Position numbers and translations under genes: made by a program
In this document: positions 17,007-26,029 of the stretch, piece after piece
How the letters are laid out: each line of letters opens with the position of its first letter
How positions within the stretch are numbered: position 1 is the first letter of the stretch
Source: Hominimerdicola alba 8
GTDB taxonomy: Bacteria; Bacillota; Clostridia; Oscillospirales; Ruminococcaceae
Direction: 5' to 3'
DNA: 64,000 bases
Assembly: GCF_000178155.2 (NCBI RefSeq)
Contig: NZ_ADKM02000122.1
Location: 124,001 to 188,000, forward strand
Notes under the pieces: generated by a model
The model's input: only the letters and a program-made list of their open reading frames with translations
What the model was told of the DNA's origin: nothing
The model's database searches: none

Positions 17007-17787
17007 CATTTATCTGACCGAAAAAGGTCTGGCAAAGAGCCGTGAACGTGCAAAGACGATGATAAAAGCAGGTTGTGTAAAAGTAAGCGGAACTGTTTGC
17101 ACAAAGCCGTCGGCTGATGTGGCTGATGGTGCTGAGATCGAAGTCGATGACAGTGATTTCGGCTATGTCGGGCGTGGGCTGATAAAGCTGGAAACTGCTT
17201 TTCAGGCATTTTCGCTTGATATAAGCAGGATGGTATGTGCTGATATAGGCGCTTCTACAGGCGGGTTTACACAGTGTATGCTCAGTCGCGGTGCAAGACT
17301 TGTATATGCGGTAGATGTAGGTCACGGTCAGCTTGACGAAAGCCTTGTCTGTGACGAACGGGTGGTCAATATGGAGGGTGTAAATGCAAGATACCTGACT
17401 GCTTCTGATTTCTCCGAACTTCCCGATCTTATCAGCGTTGACCTGTCATTTATCTCGCTGACACTTGTGATGCCTGCGCTGGCAGACTGCCTTAAGGTCG
17501 GCGGAAAGATGGCTGTACTTATAAAACCTCAGTTTGAAGCAGGCAAGTCAGCACTGAACAAAAAGGGTGTTGTCAAAGATAAAAAAGACCACATCAGGGT
17601 CATAAACTGCATGCTTTCACTTTTTGAACGCTGTGGACTTTCGGTGGCAGGAATTGTGCCGTCTGAGATAACAGGCGGCGATGGCAACAGGGAGTATCTG
17701 GCATGCCTTGAAAAGAACATCGATCTGAAAACGGCGGCGATTGACGTGAAAAAGCTGGTTGATAAGGCTTTTTTAGTAGGTGAGTAA
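16996..17787 (+). CDS. tlyA: TlyA-family rRNA 2'-O-methyltransferase
   Basis: The 263-residue protein has an S4 RNA-binding domain (MRLDIYLTEKGLAKSRERAK to about 60) followed by an FtsJ-like SAM methyltransferase domain with ADIGASTGGFTQCML and SVDLSFISL. TlyA methylates cytidines in 16S and/or 23S rRNA in other bacteria. It keeps the conserved place between dxs and nadK. Whether it has haemolysin-like activity cannot be told. Confidence 0.93.
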   Translation: MRLDIYLTEKGLAKSRERAKTMIKAGCVKVSGTVCTKPSADVADGAEIEVDDSDFGYVGRGLIKLETAFQAFSLDISRMVCADIGASTGGFTQCMLSRGARLVYAVDVGHGQLDESLVCDERVVNMEGVNARYLTASDFSELPDLISVDLSFISLTLVMPALADCLKVGGKMAVLIKPQFEAGKSALNKKGVVKDKKDHIRVINCMLSLFERCGLSVAGIVPSEITGGDGNREYLACLEKNIDLKTAAIDVKKLVDKAFLVGE

Positions 17788-17788
17788 A

Positions 17789-18652
17789 ATGAAAGTTTTT
17801 TTATATCCAAATCTCGGTAAGACTAACTGCGGCGAATATACAGTCGAGGCTTGTAATGTGCTGCGAAGCTGTGGTATAGAATATTCTGTCAGCGAAAAGT
17901 ACAAAGAGGTATTTGCTGATGTTCACGGAATGAACTTTGGTTCGACCGAAGAGTGTATGGACAATGCAGATATCATCATAGCCATCGGCGGCGATGGTAC
18001 GATACTTAAGTGTGCGGGCAGGGCTTCAAAGCTGAAAACACCTATTCTCGGTATAAACTGCGGAAGGCTCGGCTTTATGGCTTCACTTGAACATTCGCAA
18101 TTGCATCTGCTAAGAAATCTTACTGACGGCAATTACACAATCAGCAGACGAATGATGCTTAAAGCATCTGCCAGCGGCGGTGAAGAAATCTACACGGCAC
18201 TTAACGATGTGGTCGTGTCACGCTCGGACGACTGTAAAATATCGGATTTTGAAGTCATAAAGGACGATCAGACAGTTTCGCTGCTGAGGGCAAATGGAGT
18301 TATATTCTCCACCGCCACAGGTGCGACTGCCTACTCAATGTCTGCCGGCGGACCTATAATCGAGCCTGAGATGGAGTGCATCGAATTTACACAGATATGC
18401 CCACACTCGCTTTTTGCACGTTCTATGATCTTCAAATCTGACAGTCAGATCACTGTCAGATGTCATACTGCCGACAACGCCCACGTTCACCTCAATGTGG
18501 ACGGAAACATCGTATACAGGCTATCTGACGGTGACGAGATCAACATCAGCCGCGCAGATGAAAGTCTGGATATAATCGATATAAGCGGCGGCAGCTTTTT
18601 CTCGTCAGTCAATTCAAAACTGATGAGACCCCTTAAAGATACGGAGGGATAG
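17789..18652 (+). CDS. nadK: NAD kinase
   Basis: The 287-residue enzyme phosphorylates NAD to NADP. The diagnostic motifs are AIGGDGTIL (about 64-72), GINCGRLGFM, and TGATAYSMSAGGPI in the C-terminal domain. A GTG at 17780 is in frame, but AGGTGAG places the start at ATG 17789. Its stop codon overlaps the first possible start of argR. Confidence 0.95.
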   Translation: MKVFLYPNLGKTNCGEYTVEACNVLRSCGIEYSVSEKYKEVFADVHGMNFGSTEECMDNADIIIAIGGDGTILKCAGRASKLKTPILGINCGRLGFMASLEHSQLHLLRNLTDGNYTISRRMMLKASASGGEEIYTALNDVVVSRSDDCKISDFEVIKDDQTVSLLRANGVIFSTATGATAYSMSAGGPIIEPEMECIEFTQICPHSLFARSMIFKSDSQITVRCHTADNAHVHLNVDGNIVYRLSDGDEINISRADESLDIIDISGGSFFSSVNSKLMRPLKDTEG

Positions 18653-18654
18653 TG

Positions 18655-19128
18655 TTGAAATCTAAAAGACATGAACTTATTCTCCAGCTTGTTCAGAACA
18701 GCTATATCGACACGCAGGAGAGTCTTCGGGCTGAACTTGAAAAGAGCGGAATGTTCGTTACACAGGCAACACTCTCCAGAGATATCAAAGAACTCTCGCT
18801 GATAAAGATAACCGACGATATGGGCAACAGCCGCTATGCAGTCCCAAAACTAAGAAAAGAGGGGCTTAAACGCGGAAACAGTGAAACTTTCAGTCTGCTG
18901 CATTCTGCAGTGGTAAGTGTAGACCATGCTATGAACACGGTGGTGATAAAGTGCCATGTGGGTATGGCACAGGCGGTATGTGCAAAGCTGGACGGAACGG
19001 ATATCGAGAATTCTGTGGGTACTATTGCAGGAGATGACACTATCTTTATGCTCATGCGTACACAGAAGGACGCTGAACGGCTTGTACGTGAGCTGAATAT
19101 TATTTTGTACAGCAAGGACGAAAAATAA
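18655..19128 (+). CDS. argR: arginine repressor
   Basis: The 157-residue winged-helix regulator has ATLSRDIKELSLIKI in the DNA-binding domain and the C-terminal oligomerisation and arginine-binding core with VGTIAGDDTIFMLM. TTG 18655 is favoured because GGAGGG (18643-18648) is 6 bases away; an overlapping GTG at 18652 is only 3 away. In Clostridia ArgR sits before recN regardless of the arg genes. Here argF, argD and argB lie about 42 kb downstream and are plausible targets. Confidence 0.93.
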   Translation: MKSKRHELILQLVQNSYIDTQESLRAELEKSGMFVTQATLSRDIKELSLIKITDDMGNSRYAVPKLRKEGLKRGNSETFSLLHSAVVSVDHAMNTVVIKCHVGMAQAVCAKLDGTDIENSVGTIAGDDTIFMLMRTQKDAERLVRELNIILYSKDEK

Positions 19129-20796
19129 ATGTTAAGTGAACTTTATATCGAAAATCTTGCAGTTATTGAAAAAGCATCTATCGAATTTACATCGAGTTTC
19201 AACGCATTCACGGGCGAAACAGGTGCAGGTAAATCCATACTGATAAACGGCATAAATGCCATTCTCGGACAGCGTGTTACAAAGGATATCGTCAGGACCG
19301 GTGCCGATAAAGCAATAATTTCAGGGCTTTTTACCGATATCGGAAAGGATATCGCAGAGCATCTGGCAGAAATGGGTATAGATTGTGAAGAAGGACAGCT
19401 TTTCCTGACCCGTGAGATACGGTCTGACGGGGGAAGTGTTGCGCGGATAAATCAGCGTGCTGTGAATATTTCTCTGCTGAGAGATATAGGTGGCATGCTT
19501 GTGAATATTCATGGTCAGCATGACAATCAAATACTTATGGCACCTGAAAAGCACATAAATATCCTTGACAGTTATGCCGAAGCTGACGGGCTGATCGAGG
19601 ATTACAGGCAGTCTTTCCACGAACTGCAAAATGTTGCAAAGCAGATCAACAGACTGAACAAAGAGCAAGGCAGGAAAGAGTTCAGGATAGCCGAACTGGA
19701 GGAGATCATCTCTGAGATAAACGCTCTGGATATCACCGATCCCGATGAAGAAAAACTTATTGCATCAGAACTGGAGATATCTAAAAACTCAGTCGCAATA
19801 TCGGAGGCTGTCTATGCGGCAGACATGATGCTTTCGGGGGATGATGAAAATAAAGGTATATCAGAACTTGTCTCCGAATGCTCGGACAGGCTTGACGATT
19901 TTACTGATATAATGGCAGAACTGACACCGCTCTATGAACGACTCAACTCTGCTGCGATAGAACTTGATGATATCTCAAGAGAACTTTCAGGGATCCTTGA
20001 CAGCCTTGATGTTGACCCAAAAAGATTTGATTGGCTCAATCAGCGTTCTGATGATCTGAGAAAGATTTGCAAAAAGTACGGACCTGAGCTTAGTGATGTC
20101 ATGGAAACTCTGCGTAAAAGTGAAGAAGAACTTGCAGAACTGACAGGTTCCGAGCAAAGCATACAGGCGCTTGCTGACGAAAAGAATCGTCTGCTGACGG
20201 AAGTTTCACATAAAGCAAAGGTGCTTTCAGAATTCAGACGTGAGGCGGCAAAACGTTTTGTAAAACAGGTGACAGATGAACTGGAATTTTTGAATATGCC
20301 TAATGTCAGGCTGATAGTCAGCCAGGAAACAGGTAAACTTACCCTTAACGGAATGGACAGTGTAGAATTTCTGATCTCAGCAAACGTGGGAGAAGACCCG
20401 CGTCCGATAGCTAAGATCGCATCGGGCGGTGAACTCTCGCGTATTATGTTGGCACTTAAGAATGTCATCGCCGAGAAAGACTCTATCGATACGCTGATAT
20501 TTGACGAGATAGACACAGGTGTCAGCGGGCGCGCAGCGCAAAAGATAGGTTTGAAACTGCGGCAGATCTCACGTCACAGACAGGTGCTTTGTGTAACTCA
20601 TCTGGCGCAGATCGCTGTAATGGCAGATAATCACCTGCTGATCGAAAAAAATATTGTCGGTGACAGGACATCTACCAGCGTGAGAAAGCTGGATCACGAG
20701 GGCAGAAAGTACGAAATTGCCCGTATAATGGGCGGTGACAATATCACCGAACTTATGCTGGAAAACGCAGATGAATTGCTGAACAGTGTAAAATAA
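19129..20796 (+). CDS. recN: DNA repair protein RecN
   Basis: The 555-residue SMC-like ATPase acts early in double-strand break repair. The Walker A site is TGETGAGKSI (about 30), a long coiled coil fills about 160-380, and the C-terminal head has ASGGELSRIMLALK and Walker B TLIFDEIDTGVSGRAA. It is the last gene of the operon, one base after argR, and is followed by a terminator. Confidence 0.96.
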   Translation: MLSELYIENLAVIEKASIEFTSSFNAFTGETGAGKSILINGINAILGQRVTKDIVRTGADKAIISGLFTDIGKDIAEHLAEMGIDCEEGQLFLTREIRSDGGSVARINQRAVNISLLRDIGGMLVNIHGQHDNQILMAPEKHINILDSYAEADGLIEDYRQSFHELQNVAKQINRLNKEQGRKEFRIAELEEIISEINALDITDPDEEKLIASELEISKNSVAISEAVYAADMMLSGDDENKGISELVSECSDRLDDFTDIMAELTPLYERLNSAAIELDDISRELSGILDSLDVDPKRFDWLNQRSDDLRKICKKYGPELSDVMETLRKSEEELAELTGSEQSIQALADEKNRLLTEVSHKAKVLSEFRREAAKRFVKQVTDELEFLNMPNVRLIVSQETGKLTLNGMDSVEFLISANVGEDPRPIAKIASGGELSRIMLALKNVIAEKDSIDTLIFDEIDTGVSGRAAQKIGLKLRQISRHRQVLCVTHLAQIAVMADNHLLIEKNIVGDRTSTSVRKLDHEGRKYEIARIMGGDNITELMLENADELLNSVK

Positions 20797-20811
20797 AAAT
20801 GTTTTCATTCA

Positions 20812-20839
20812 AGCGGCAGAGTTTAACTGTCGCTTTTTT
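20812..20839 (+). terminator. intrinsic terminator after recN
   Basis: AGCGGCAG (20812-20819) pairs with CTGTCGCT (20827-20834), one G-U pair, followed by T's to 20839. It closes the Asp23-recN transcript. Confidence 0.88.
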
Positions 20840-20879
20840 GTGTAATTTTCAGAAATTTTGACGCAAGTCACAATTTTAG

Positions 20880-20908
20880 TTGACTTAACACTGAAAAAGT
20901 GCTATAAT
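20880..20908 (+). promoter_or_regulatory. promoter of the thyX operon
   Basis: TTGACT (20880-20885), 17 bases, TATAAT (20903-20908), with TGC just before the -10. Near-consensus sigma-A-type promoter. Confidence 0.88.
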
Positions 20909-20940
20909 AAAGTATCTATGAAATGAGGGGTGGAAGATTT

Positions 20941-21720
20941 ATGAAGGTAATGCTGATAGCACATACGCCCGAACCTGAAAAAGTTATTGCTACTGCTGCA
21001 AAACTTTGTTATTCCAGCAGTGACATAGGTTCGCTGAAAGATGGGCTTGACGAGGAGAAGACTGCTGAATTTGTCAATATGCTGGCGATGATCGGGCATG
21101 AGAGCGTCATGGAACATGTCAGTTTCACCTTTGGTATAGAGGGTATATCCCGCGCATGTTCGCATCAGCTGGTGCGCCACAGGATAGCTTCCTATTCTCA
21201 GAAAAGTCAGCGTTATGTAAACGAGGACGGCTTTGATTTTATCATTCCGCCAGAGATAGAAGCCGTACCTGAGGCTAAGGCGATGTTTGAACAGTCTATG
21301 GCAGATGCGACTGCAAACTACAATAAGCTGGCTGATATACTTACTGAAAAACACAAAGCCGATCTAATTGCTATGGGGCAGGACGAGAAGACTGCATCAA
21401 GAAATGCTCGCAAAAAGGCAAATGAAGATGCAAGATTTGTTCTGCCGAACGCCTGCGAAACAAAGATAGTTGTAACAATGAATGTCAGAACGCTCTTCAA
21501 TTTTTTTAAACACCGCTGCTGCAACCGCGCACAGTGGGAGATAAAAGCTGTAGCTGACGAGATGCTCAGACTTTGCTATGAAGCTGCACCAAATGTTTTC
21601 AGAAATGCAGGACCTTCATGTGTTATGACAGGACGATGTCCTGAAGGTAAAATGAGCTGCGGAAAAGTCAAGCAGATGCAGGAAGAATATAAAAATATGA
21701 AAGATGGTTTCAATGTCTGA
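20941..21720 (+). CDS. thyX: flavin-dependent thymidylate synthase
   Basis: The 259-residue FAD enzyme makes dTMP from dUMP using methylene-THF and a reduced flavin. The ThyX signature RHRxxSxxxxSxR is present as RHRIASYSQKSQR, and MRTLFNF-type and HRCCNRAQWEI segments follow. An upstream in-frame ATG at 20923 is less likely than ATG 20941 (GAGGGGTGG upstream). It overlaps the thymidylate kinase homologue by 8 bases, a functional pairing in dTTP supply. Confidence 0.94.
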   Translation: MKVMLIAHTPEPEKVIATAAKLCYSSSDIGSLKDGLDEEKTAEFVNMLAMIGHESVMEHVSFTFGIEGISRACSHQLVRHRIASYSQKSQRYVNEDGFDFIIPPEIEAVPEAKAMFEQSMADATANYNKLADILTEKHKADLIAMGQDEKTASRNARKKANEDARFVLPNACETKIVVTMNVRTLFNFFKHRCCNRAQWEIKAVADEMLRLCYEAAPNVFRNAGPSCVMTGRCPEGKMSCGKVKQMQEEYKNMKDGFNV

Positions 21721-22366
21721 ATTGATAGTATTAGAAGGACTTGACGGCAGCGGAAAGTCCACTCAATTTGAAAAGCTGACGGAATATCTCAAAGGGAAAG
21801 ACGTGAAGCTGAAAGCTATCAGCTTTCCTGATTATAATGATCCGTCTTCTACACTGGTACAGATGTATCTCAATGGTGAGATAGCAGGCAGTGCTGAGGC
21901 TGTTAATGCTTATGCGGCTTCCAGTTTCTATGCGGCAGACAGATATGTCAGCTACAAGAAATACTGGGAGAAGGATCACGCTGAGGGTAGTCTTATACTG
22001 GCGGCGAGGTATGTTACATCGAACTGTATCTATCAGATGACTAAGCTGCCCGAAGAACAGTGGGAGAGTTATCTCGAATGGCTGGAAGACTATGAGTATG
22101 AGAAACTCGGTCTGCCGAAGCCCACCAAAGTTATTTTTCTGGACATGCCTATCGAGATATCCCAGAAGCTTTTATCTGCCAGATATGACGGCGATGAGAG
22201 CAAAAAGGATATACACGAAAAGAATATAGAATTTCTTTATAAGTGCCGCAGTGCTGCACTTTTTACTGCCAAAAGACAGGGCTGGCATATCATTGAATGC
22301 GGCAGGGACGGCGAACCTCTCAGCATAGAGGAAATATTCGGTAAAATCATAGAATTGATAGGTTAA
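21713..22366 (+). CDS. thymidylate kinase family protein
   Basis: The 217-residue P-loop kinase begins with LEGLDGSGKST (about 6-16). It has a DRY motif, an ARYVTSN segment in place of the usual DRY/RY-SLAYQ region, and a LDMP...ISARY-like LID region. It resembles dTMP kinases but is divergent, so another (deoxy)nucleotide monophosphate substrate is possible. The overlap with thyX supports dTMP kinase. ATG 21713 is chosen; ATG 21704 is also in frame and no RBS is decisive. Confidence 0.8.
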   Translation: MSELIVLEGLDGSGKSTQFEKLTEYLKGKDVKLKAISFPDYNDPSSTLVQMYLNGEIAGSAEAVNAYAASSFYAADRYVSYKKYWEKDHAEGSLILAARYVTSNCIYQMTKLPEEQWESYLEWLEDYEYEKLGLPKPTKVIFLDMPIEISQKLLSARYDGDESKKDIHEKNIEFLYKCRSAALFTAKRQGWHIIECGRDGEPLSIEEIFGKIIELIG

Positions 22367-22368
22367 AT

Positions 22369-23271
22369 ATGTTTGATTTCAGAAAGATCAGGCTGTCAGA
22401 CAGGGAAGAGGTAGTCAAAAGACTCAGTATATCCGACTTTAGAGGCTGTGAATACAGCTTTGCGAACAATTTCGCATGGCATCGGCTGAATGATTCTGTG
22501 GTCTGCATACATGGTGACTTTTACATTCTGATGGGTTTTGACAGCGGAGTACCGTATGTGATCTTCCCTGTGGGTGTAAGAAAAGATGATGATGGCAAAA
22601 AGCGTATAATAGCGCTCTTTGATGAACTTGAAGAGCACTTTGCATCAATGGGTCACAAGCTGATGATCTGTTCAGTGTCAGAGGAGGATATCCCTTGGCT
22701 CAAAGATGTTTATGGCGACAGAGTCAGTTTTGAATATGACAGAGGAAATTCCGATTACATCTACAAAGCGCAGGATCTTATAGAATTTGCAGGCAAGAGA
22801 TTTCATGGTAAGCGAAACCACGTAAAGCGGTTTATGGATAATAACTGGAGTTTTGAAGCTATGACATCTGACAGCATAGATGAATGTGTGCTTTTTGCCG
22901 CAGAATTCTACAACAGCAGTGAAGATGAAAGCCGTTCTGCGGCGATAGAGCAGTTTGCAATACACAATTTTCTGATGAATTTTGATGAACTGGAACTTAA
23001 AGGCGGTATTCTCAGGGTCGATGGCAAGATCGTCGGTATGACCATTGGCGAACAGCTAAACAGTGATACCTTTGTGGTACATATCGAAAAGGCGAGAAGT
23101 GACATTAACGGTGCTTATCCAATGCTTTGCCAGCAGTTTGCCAGACTGAATGCGGCTGATCTAAGATATATAAACAGGGAAGAGGATATGGGCATCGAGG
23201 GACTCAGAAAGTCTAAAATGTCTTATCACCCTGAATTTTTGCTTAATAAGTATGTTGCGATCTTTAAATAG
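22369..23271 (+). CDS. DUF2156 / phosphatidylglycerol lysyltransferase C-terminal-like protein
   Basis: The 300-residue soluble protein has two GNAT-like halves as in the C-terminal domain of MprF (aminoacyl-tRNA to lipid transferases) but lacks any membrane flippase domain. Visible features are CEYSFANNFAWH near the N-terminus, a GKRFHGKRNHVKRF basic segment (about 142-155) and a C-terminal INREEDMGIEGLRKSKMSYHP, all typical of this family. The substrate is unknown. It starts two bases after the kinase stop and is co-transcribed with it. Confidence 0.8.
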   Translation: MFDFRKIRLSDREEVVKRLSISDFRGCEYSFANNFAWHRLNDSVVCIHGDFYILMGFDSGVPYVIFPVGVRKDDDGKKRIIALFDELEEHFASMGHKLMICSVSEEDIPWLKDVYGDRVSFEYDRGNSDYIYKAQDLIEFAGKRFHGKRNHVKRFMDNNWSFEAMTSDSIDECVLFAAEFYNSSEDESRSAAIEQFAIHNFLMNFDELELKGGILRVDGKIVGMTIGEQLNSDTFVVHIEKARSDINGAYPMLCQQFARLNAADLRYINREEDMGIEGLRKSKMSYHPEFLLNKYVAIFK

Positions 23272-23286
23272 ACGGAGGTTCAAATT

Positions 23287-23832
23287 ATGGTATATGTTTT
23301 TCTTGCAAACGGTTTTGAAGAGTTGGAAGCTCTTGCTCCGATAGATATTCTCAGACGCGCAGGCGTTGAGGTGGTCACTGTCGGTGTTGACAGCACCGAG
23401 ATAACTGCTTCGCATAAGGTTGTCTTTAACGCAGATACTACAGTTGACAAGATCACACTTGATGATAAGCTCGAAATGATAGTTTTGCCGGGCGGCATGC
23501 CGGGTACGCTGAACCTTGAAAACAATGACTATGTTCAGGCGGCGATAGACTACTGTGTAAAGAACGATAAATACGTATCAGCAATATGTGCGGCACCAAG
23601 CATACTGGGGCATAAAGGTCTGCTAAAAGGCAGAAAAGCTGTGTGCTTTCCGGGTTTTGAAAAGGATTTGGAAGGCGCTGAGATCGCTGAGATCGGTGTT
23701 GCTGAGGACGGAAAGTTCATTACAGCAAAGGGTGCAGGTGTCTGCATTGAGTTCGCACTGAAACTTGTTGAGAAGCTGGTATCTGCTGAAAAGGCTGATG
23801 AGATCAAAAGGGGGATACAATGTCAGAACTGA
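23287..23832 (+). CDS. DJ-1/PfpI family protein
   Basis: The 181-residue protein has the DJ-1 fold: VYVFLANGFEELEALAPIDILRRAG with the conserved Glu (about 15-18), VLPGGMPGTLNL, and the nucleophile elbow SAICAAPSILG with Cys about 100. Family members are proposed glyoxalases, deglycases or chaperones. GGAGG precedes ATG 23287. The 3' end overlaps the next gene by 13 bases. Confidence 0.9.
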   Translation: MVYVFLANGFEELEALAPIDILRRAGVEVVTVGVDSTEITASHKVVFNADTTVDKITLDDKLEMIVLPGGMPGTLNLENNDYVQAAIDYCVKNDKYVSAICAAPSILGHKGLLKGRKAVCFPGFEKDLEGAEIAEIGVAEDGKFITAKGAGVCIEFALKLVEKLVSAEKADEIKRGIQCQN

Positions 23833-24437
23833 CAAAAGCTGAATTGCGTGAATATTACAAAAAGATAAGAAAGAGCCTTACAAAAGAAGAGATGGATTAC
23901 ATCGAAAAAATGGTGTTCATCTGCTTTACTCAAAACGGACATTCCCATATTGACGGAGATAAATTGATCTATGTTTCAGGTGAGTTTGAGATAGGCACAA
24001 GGAAACTGATGGAGTTTTACCTGAAAGATGCTAAGCGCGGTTTGGGCAGAGTTCTTTGTCCGAGATGTGAAAAAGACTCTAATATAATGCACTTTTATGT
24101 CATAAACAGCTTTGATGATTTGGAAGTAGGCAGTTACGGGATCCTTGAACCGAAGTCTTACTGCGAACGTGTGGATGTATTTGATCGGCCGGTGTGCTTT
24201 GTGCCTGCGCTGAGTTGCGACAATAAAGGCTACAGACTGGGTTTCGGCAAAGGCTTTTATGACAGATTCCTTGCTGATTTCAAAGGCATTACTGTAGGTC
24301 TGTGCTGCGAACGCTGTGTAGCTGACGGAGAACTTCCTCATGATGAACATGATATCAATCTTGACTATGTTATCACTGAGCGTGGTTGGATAAAAGACCT
24401 GTGGACAAGATTAATAGAGAAAGGGTTACTAATATAA
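23820..24437 (+). CDS. 5-formyltetrahydrofolate cyclo-ligase
   Basis: The 205-residue enzyme uses ATP to convert 5-formyl-THF to 5,10-methenyl-THF. It starts KAELREYYKKIRKSL (basic N-terminal helix) and has the C-terminal ATP and substrate signature GYRLGFGKGFYDRFL (about 137-151). The 1-carbon role fits with thyX upstream, which consumes methylene-THF. Its TAA overlaps the mltG ATG by one base. Confidence 0.91.
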   Translation: MSELTKAELREYYKKIRKSLTKEEMDYIEKMVFICFTQNGHSHIDGDKLIYVSGEFEIGTRKLMEFYLKDAKRGLGRVLCPRCEKDSNIMHFYVINSFDDLEVGSYGILEPKSYCERVDVFDRPVCFVPALSCDNKGYRLGFGKGFYDRFLADFKGITVGLCCERCVADGELPHDEHDINLDYVITERGWIKDLWTRLIEKGLLI

Positions 24438-26017
24438 TGAGTGATAAAAAGTTTGATATAGACGATCTTTTTAATGAGGATAACGACGACATTTCAAACA
24501 ATAGCGAAAAAAAACATCAGAAGATCAGTTCTGATGAGATAGACGAACTGCTGGCATCTGTCAAAAAGAAGAACAGACCTTCTGAAATAAAAACTGATGA
24601 AGTTGTTGAGAACGTTATCGAAGAAACCGTCCCCGATGTTGCTGATAGTGAGTCTGATGTAGTTGCAGCAGTTCCTGTGATAGGTGATGAAAAGATACTG
24701 CCTGACGAAGCAAAGAAAGACAGTGAACTGAAAAAGCATTTCGGCAAAAACTCTGATGACGAAGAAGCTGAGGAAGAGGACGAAGACGAGGAGGAAACAA
24801 ACAATACTCCCGTCAAAAAGGAAAACGAAAAGCATACCGATACCCCGAAAAAGAGAAAAAAACGTTCTAAAAAGGGCAGAAAGAAAAAGAAAAAAGGCGG
24901 TATAGGGTTCAATGGCTCTATATTTGGAGGTATAATCCTTGTTACCATAATACTGACTGTTTCGATGCTGCTGGCAGTTGGCGGTCTGACTGTAGGTATG
25001 GAATTCTATGGTATAGGTAAGGACGAGAACGATATCTCTTTCAATATACCCGAAGGTTCTACTAATGAGGAGATAGCGGATCTGCTTTTTGAGAACGGCA
25101 TTATCAAGAACAAGGATCTTTTCCTAATGGCCGTAAAACTTATGAAGCCTAAGAAGATCTATCCCGGTGATATTACACTTAAACCTTCTATGTCTTACTC
25201 GGATATAATCGAGGAAATGGAAGTTCAGAGAGAACGTTATGAAACTGTAACACTGACATTTATCGAAGGTTCTTATCTTGTTGATATTGCCGATCAGCTG
25301 GAACAAGCCAACGTTTGCTCGGCTGATGACTTCCTGTTTGAATTCAAGAAGGATCTGGGCTATAAATTTGAAAGTTATATTACAGACAACGAGAATGCTT
25401 TCTATTCCAGAGAGGGCTATTGCTTCCCCGACACCTACGAGTTTTATGTTGGTGACACGGCATACAATATCACTAAGATACTGAGAGAACACTTTGACTC
25501 AAAGATAACCGACAGCATGTATACCAAGATGAACAGCATGGGTCTTACACTGAATGATACCATGACACTTGCTTCGATCGTTCAGCTTGAAGCGGCTAAC
25601 GTTGATGAGATGCCGAGAATTGCTTCGGTATTCCTTAATCGTCTGAAAGATCCCGACACTTTCCCGATGCTTCAGACTGATACCACTTACAAGTATATAG
25701 ATCAGGTCATCAAGAAGAAAGCAGGCAACGATGACATGGTCGCTCACTTTACCGAGTATTATGATACCTACGCCATTGAGGGTCTGCCGGCAGGTCCTAT
25801 ATGCAACCCCGGTATCGAGGCTATAAATGCTGTTCTTAATCCTGAGAAGACCAATTACTATTACTTCTGCAACAACCTTGAAACAGGTGAAACATTCTAT
25901 GCTGAAACTCTTGAAGAGCATGAAGCAAACCAGATCAAGGCAGGTCTGATAGAAGCTGTTGAAAACGACGAGGATACCGAAGAAGACAACGGCGAAGAGT
26001 ACAACGAGTATTATTAA
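24437..26017 (+). CDS. mltG: endolytic transglycosylase MltG (YceG family)
   Basis: The 526-residue membrane enzyme cleaves nascent peptidoglycan strands. An unusually long cytosolic N-terminus (about 1-155) has an acidic run (EEAEEEDEDEEE) followed by a basic run (KKRKKRSKKGRKKKKK). Then come one membrane helix (about 163-190), a LysM-like region and the YceG catalytic domain. ASIVQLEAANVDEMPR carries the conserved Glu; EGLPAGPICNPG and YYYFC close the domain. The start at 24437 follows GAAAGGG. An acidic C-terminal tail is present. Synteny with a U32 gene matches the Bacillus yrrL-yrrN-yrrO region. Confidence 0.92.
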   Translation: MSDKKFDIDDLFNEDNDDISNNSEKKHQKISSDEIDELLASVKKKNRPSEIKTDEVVENVIEETVPDVADSESDVVAAVPVIGDEKILPDEAKKDSELKKHFGKNSDDEEAEEEDEDEEETNNTPVKKENEKHTDTPKKRKKRSKKGRKKKKKGGIGFNGSIFGGIILVTIILTVSMLLAVGGLTVGMEFYGIGKDENDISFNIPEGSTNEEIADLLFENGIIKNKDLFLMAVKLMKPKKIYPGDITLKPSMSYSDIIEEMEVQRERYETVTLTFIEGSYLVDIADQLEQANVCSADDFLFEFKKDLGYKFESYITDNENAFYSREGYCFPDTYEFYVGDTAYNITKILREHFDSKITDSMYTKMNSMGLTLNDTMTLASIVQLEAANVDEMPRIASVFLNRLKDPDTFPMLQTDTTYKYIDQVIKKKAGNDDMVAHFTEYYDTYAIEGLPAGPICNPGIEAINAVLNPEKTNYYYFCNNLETGETFYAETLEEHEANQIKAGLIEAVENDEDTEEDNGEEYNEYY

Positions 26018-26029
26018 AAGGAAGATACT

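Noticed and set aside
24494-24948. minus-strand frames with Ser/Phe-rich products
   Set aside because: They are shadows of the Lys/Glu-rich N-terminus of mltG.
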